A DNA stretch of 64,000 nucleotides from Chloroflexota bacterium (GTDB taxonomy: Bacteria; Chloroflexota; Anaerolineae; Anaerolineales; Anaerolineaceae), in assembly GCA_016887485.1 (NCBI GenBank), contig CP069394.1, forward strand, positions 496,001 through 560,000, given 5' to 3'. Made by a program: the position numbers and the translations under genes. The notes beneath the pieces are model-generated. The model saw only the letters and a program-made list of their open reading frames with translations. It searched no databases and was not told where the DNA came from. Of the stretch, positions 62,552 to 64,000 are shown in pieces (position 1 is the stretch's first letter; every line of letters begins with the position of its first letter).

Positions 62552-63028
62552 TCATTTGCCCTGATCCGAGATTAGTTCCAGAAGATGCAGCTTATGATTC
62601 AGATAGCGTGATGCCACAATATTGGCTAACCGGCGCATGAAAATGAAGCCAAGCTCACAATCTGATTCGCAAAGTTCCATCAGAGATTCTGCGGTGAAAC
62701 TGAGGGCAGCTGTGTATTCCAAGACCCGGGCAGTGCTGGTTTTTTGGCGGACCATTGGAGTCAGGCTGGACCATCCAATGACATCCAGTGATTCAGCCAC
62801 AAAAATGGGTAGGATTCCATGCCCTGGCACGAAACTTTCGAGCAGGACTTTCCCTTCCAGCAAGATATAAAAGATTGGATGTTGTTCACCTTCGGAGAAG
62901 ATGATATCCCCAGCATTAAATGAGCATAAGTTAGCGATTCCCGAGAGCCTGGTTATGCTTTCAGGATCAAGCTCAAGAAACCAGGGGATTGATTTTATTG
63001 TTGATGTAATATCTGCCTGATTGAGCAT
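62552..63028 (-). CDS. Cyclic-nucleotide-binding-domain protein without DNA-binding domain
   Basis: The 158-residue protein is a single CRP/FNR-type effector domain: FNAGDIIFSEGEQHPIFYILLEGKV near residue 37-61, a beta-roll and the long C-terminal dimerisation helix (ELGFIFMRRLANIVASRYL). It stops where a CRP protein would begin its helix-turn-helix, so it cannot bind DNA by itself. It lies between the maturation protease and hypA, suggesting a hydrogenase-linked signalling or redox-sensing role. The ligand is unknown; the canonical cAMP-binding arginine block is not obvious. Confidence 0.82.
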   Translation of the reverse strand: MLNQADITSTIKSIPWFLELDPESITRLSGIANLCSFNAGDIIFSEGEQHPIFYILLEGKVLLESFVPGHGILPIFVAESLDVIGWSSLTPMVRQKTSTARVLEYTAALSFTAESLMELCESDCELGFIFMRRLANIVASRYLNHKLHLLELISDQGK

Positions 63029-63104
63029 TTGGACCTTTATTGATATATCATTGAGATTTCCAGCCGCTAGCTATCCATTAACAATACTTCTGACGGGCTA
63101 ATTT

Positions 63105-63122
63105 TGACATTGTATTATGTCA
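63105..63122. promoter_or_regulatory. Dyad TGACAT-N6-ATGTCA upstream of the CNBD gene
   Basis: A perfect 6-bp inverted repeat with six-base spacer, the geometry of a dimeric CRP/FNR-type operator, lies about 80 bases before the gene. Confidence 0.5.
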
Positions 63123-63132
63123 TTTTGCCCAA

Positions 63133-63146
63133 GTGACAACAGTCAC
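63133..63146. promoter_or_regulatory. CRP/FNR-type half-site dyad GTGA-N6-TCAC
   Basis: GTGAC-AACA-GTCAC contains the core GTGA-N6-TCAC of the CRP superfamily. It lies 28 bases centre-to-centre from the neighbouring TGACAT dyad, in the short gap between the protease and CNBD genes. Confidence 0.5.
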
Positions 63147-63152
63147 GCGCAT

Positions 63153-63641
63153 TTATTTATGATTTATCCAGTCCCAAAGGCGGTCAATTGCCTGAGAGGC
63201 CAGGGCTTCAGTCTGTGGACTGAGCGCTCGTTCGAACTGGAAGTGATAACCGCGCACGGAAACCAGGATGGTTTCCGGCATGTGATCATAGATGGACGCG
63301 CCGATGGAGAGCACCGTGCTGGGGGACATATGGTGGGTGAGTGGAGATTTCTCGAATTCAGGCTGCAGAACTGTCCATGAAATTTCGTCCGCAACATCAG
63401 CTGTGTGAGCATCCACAAAGCACAATCGTTTGTAATGAGATATCGTCTCTGCCAGTTCCGGGTAGATCTGCAGGATGAACATTAGATCAACCTGGTCGGT
63501 TTCGACTTCCACGATCTCGCCTGGGTCTTCAGGGACGGTCTTGCCCAGCTTTTCAGCGAGGTTCTTGAGGATATGCCAACCCACGCCGTCGTCCTGGCGG
63601 TCAGCATTTCCTATGCCTATGATGAGTGTATCTGCCTGCAT
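63153..63641 (-). CDS. [NiFe] hydrogenase maturation protease (HycI/HyaD family)
   Basis: The 162-residue endopeptidase cuts the C-terminal tail of the hydrogenase large subunit after nickel insertion. IIGIGNADRQDDGVGWHIL contains the first nickel-sensing acidic residue, FVDAHTADVADEI the second acidic site and LTHHMSPSTVL the His ligand. The ATG at 63639-63641 follows GCAGGA; a start further upstream would lie within the terminator hairpin. Its likely substrate is the large subunit whose end is encoded just upstream. Confidence 0.93.
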   Translation of the reverse strand: MQADTLIIGIGNADRQDDGVGWHILKNLAEKLGKTVPEDPGEIVEVETDQVDLMFILQIYPELAETISHYKRLCFVDAHTADVADEISWTVLQPEFEKSPLTHHMSPSTVLSIGASIYDHMPETILVSVRGYHFQFERALSPQTEALASQAIDRLWDWINHK

Positions 63642-63674
63642 AATGTTAATCCTGCTTTTTGCGTTAGAAAAAAC

Positions 63675-63712
63675 GATCCCCTTCTTCAATTCAATCCAAT
63701 AAGAAGGGGATC
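63675..63712 (-). terminator. Strong intrinsic terminator between hydrogenase and protease genes
   Basis: GATCCCCTTCTT and its exact complement close a 14-base loop; on the minus strand the stem is followed by GTTTTTTC. It probably limits read-through from the structural operon into the maturation genes. Confidence 0.88.
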
Positions 63713-63736
63713 AATGAATAGTCTTGCTCGTTCAGC

Positions 63737-64000
63737 CTAGTCGCGTTGCAATGTCTGTGTGACCTTGCCTTTGGCATCGAAAACGTCAACGGTGATCGGC
63801 ATCTGACCAATCGCATGGGTGGAGCAGGAGAGGCAGGGGTCATAGGCCCGAATAGCAGCCTCAACCCGGTTCAGCATGCCTTCCTGGACTTCAGGACCCT
63901 TGACATAGGTCTTTGCCACGGAATCAACGGCTTCGCTCATCGCCCAGTTGTTGTGCCCGGTGGAAACGATCAGGTTGACCTTTTCTAACTGGCCATTGGG
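63737..64000 (-). CDS. [NiFe] hydrogenase large subunit, C-terminal end (cut by window edge)
   Basis: The 87 residues visible contain the C-terminal nickel-ligand motif YDPCLSCSTHAIGQMP, with the two cysteines that bridge Ni and Fe. The preceding VSTGHNNWAMSEAVDSVA and LNRVEAAIRAYDPC resemble group 3 (soluble, MvhA/HoxH-like) large subunits. After the His of CSTH a tail of about 25 residues (starting AIGQMPITVDVFD) would be removed by the maturation protease. The start lies outside the window. Confidence 0.93.
   Translation of the reverse strand, partial: PNGQLEKVNLIVSTGHNNWAMSEAVDSVAKTYVKGPEVQEGMLNRVEAAIRAYDPCLSCSTHAIGQMPITVDVFDAKGKVTQTLQRD

Noticed and set aside
63642-63689. Upstream start extending the hydrogenase maturation protease by 16 residues
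   Set aside because: The extension runs through the terminator stem, has no ribosome site and would precede the conserved N-terminal beta strand.

Overview
The window looks like a chromosomal segment of an anaerobic bacterium of the phylum Chloroflexota, most likely class Anaerolineae. That is an inference from gene content: a histidine ammonia-lyase beside a phytol-kinase-like protein, threonine/proline-rich linkers joined to SH3-like domains, a [NiFe] hydrogenase with a full hyp set, superoxide reductase plus rubredoxin, many TTG starts and near-even base composition. No rRNA gene or taxonomic marker is present to settle it. Coding density is high. I see no insertion sequence, prophage, integrase or CRISPR array.

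Layout. 1-6.4 kb: edge of a DUF58/MoxR pair, zwf, a zinc-ribbon protein, an SH3b surface protein, and a minus-strand esterase / small membrane protein / patatin operon. 6.5-14.8 kb: a plus-strand run with smpB, a phytol-kinase-like protein, hutH, a Tat-exported L,D-transpeptidase, ccdA, a TlpA-like thioredoxin, a DUF2085 protein, pgeF, a YggS-type PLP protein and yggT. 15.6-23.2 kb: the cell-shape and division-site block mreBCD-mrdA-minCDE-rodA behind a strong promoter region with a perfect leader hairpin. 23.3 kb: tRNA-Gln(CTG) with its own promoter and terminator, then two membrane proteins. 25.9-36.1 kb (minus strand): an N-type (Na+-translocating) F-ATPase operon in the order atpD-C-Q-R-B-E-F-A-x-G, followed by an FGGY sugar kinase and an orphan MalK/UgpC-type ATPase. 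The extra gene x, between atpA and atpG, encodes a divergent member of the DarA/PstA (PII-like, c-di-AMP receptor) family.

36.2-44.4 kb (minus strand): superoxide reductase, rubredoxin (54 codons), a DUF389 protein with an SH3-like tail, trehalose synthase, a DnaE2-like polymerase and a DUF89 phosphatase. 44.6-47.7 kb: feoAB, a methyltransferase and an SCP2 protein. 47.8-55.1 kb: Fe-S assembly, with a SufT-like protein and SufR-like repressor on the minus strand and sufCBD with a Rieske protein on the plus strand; a DAK2-like/LysM gene pair lies between. 55.2-64 kb (minus strand): a PIG-L deacetylase, a methyltransferase, then the hydrogenase region. In transcription order this is the large-subunit C terminus, a strong terminator, the maturation protease, a CNBD-only protein and hypABFCDE.

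Functionally the window combines cell-envelope growth, Na+-coupled bioenergetics, iron uptake and Fe-S assembly, oxygen-stress protection and hydrogenase maturation. The most notable signal is the PII-like nucleotide-sensor gene, translationally coupled to atpA inside an ATPase operon whose c subunit carries a two-carboxylate Na+ motif. The combination suggests a dedicated ligand-sensing control of a sodium ATPase. That role is inference; the gene order, overlaps and residues are read directly from the sequence.
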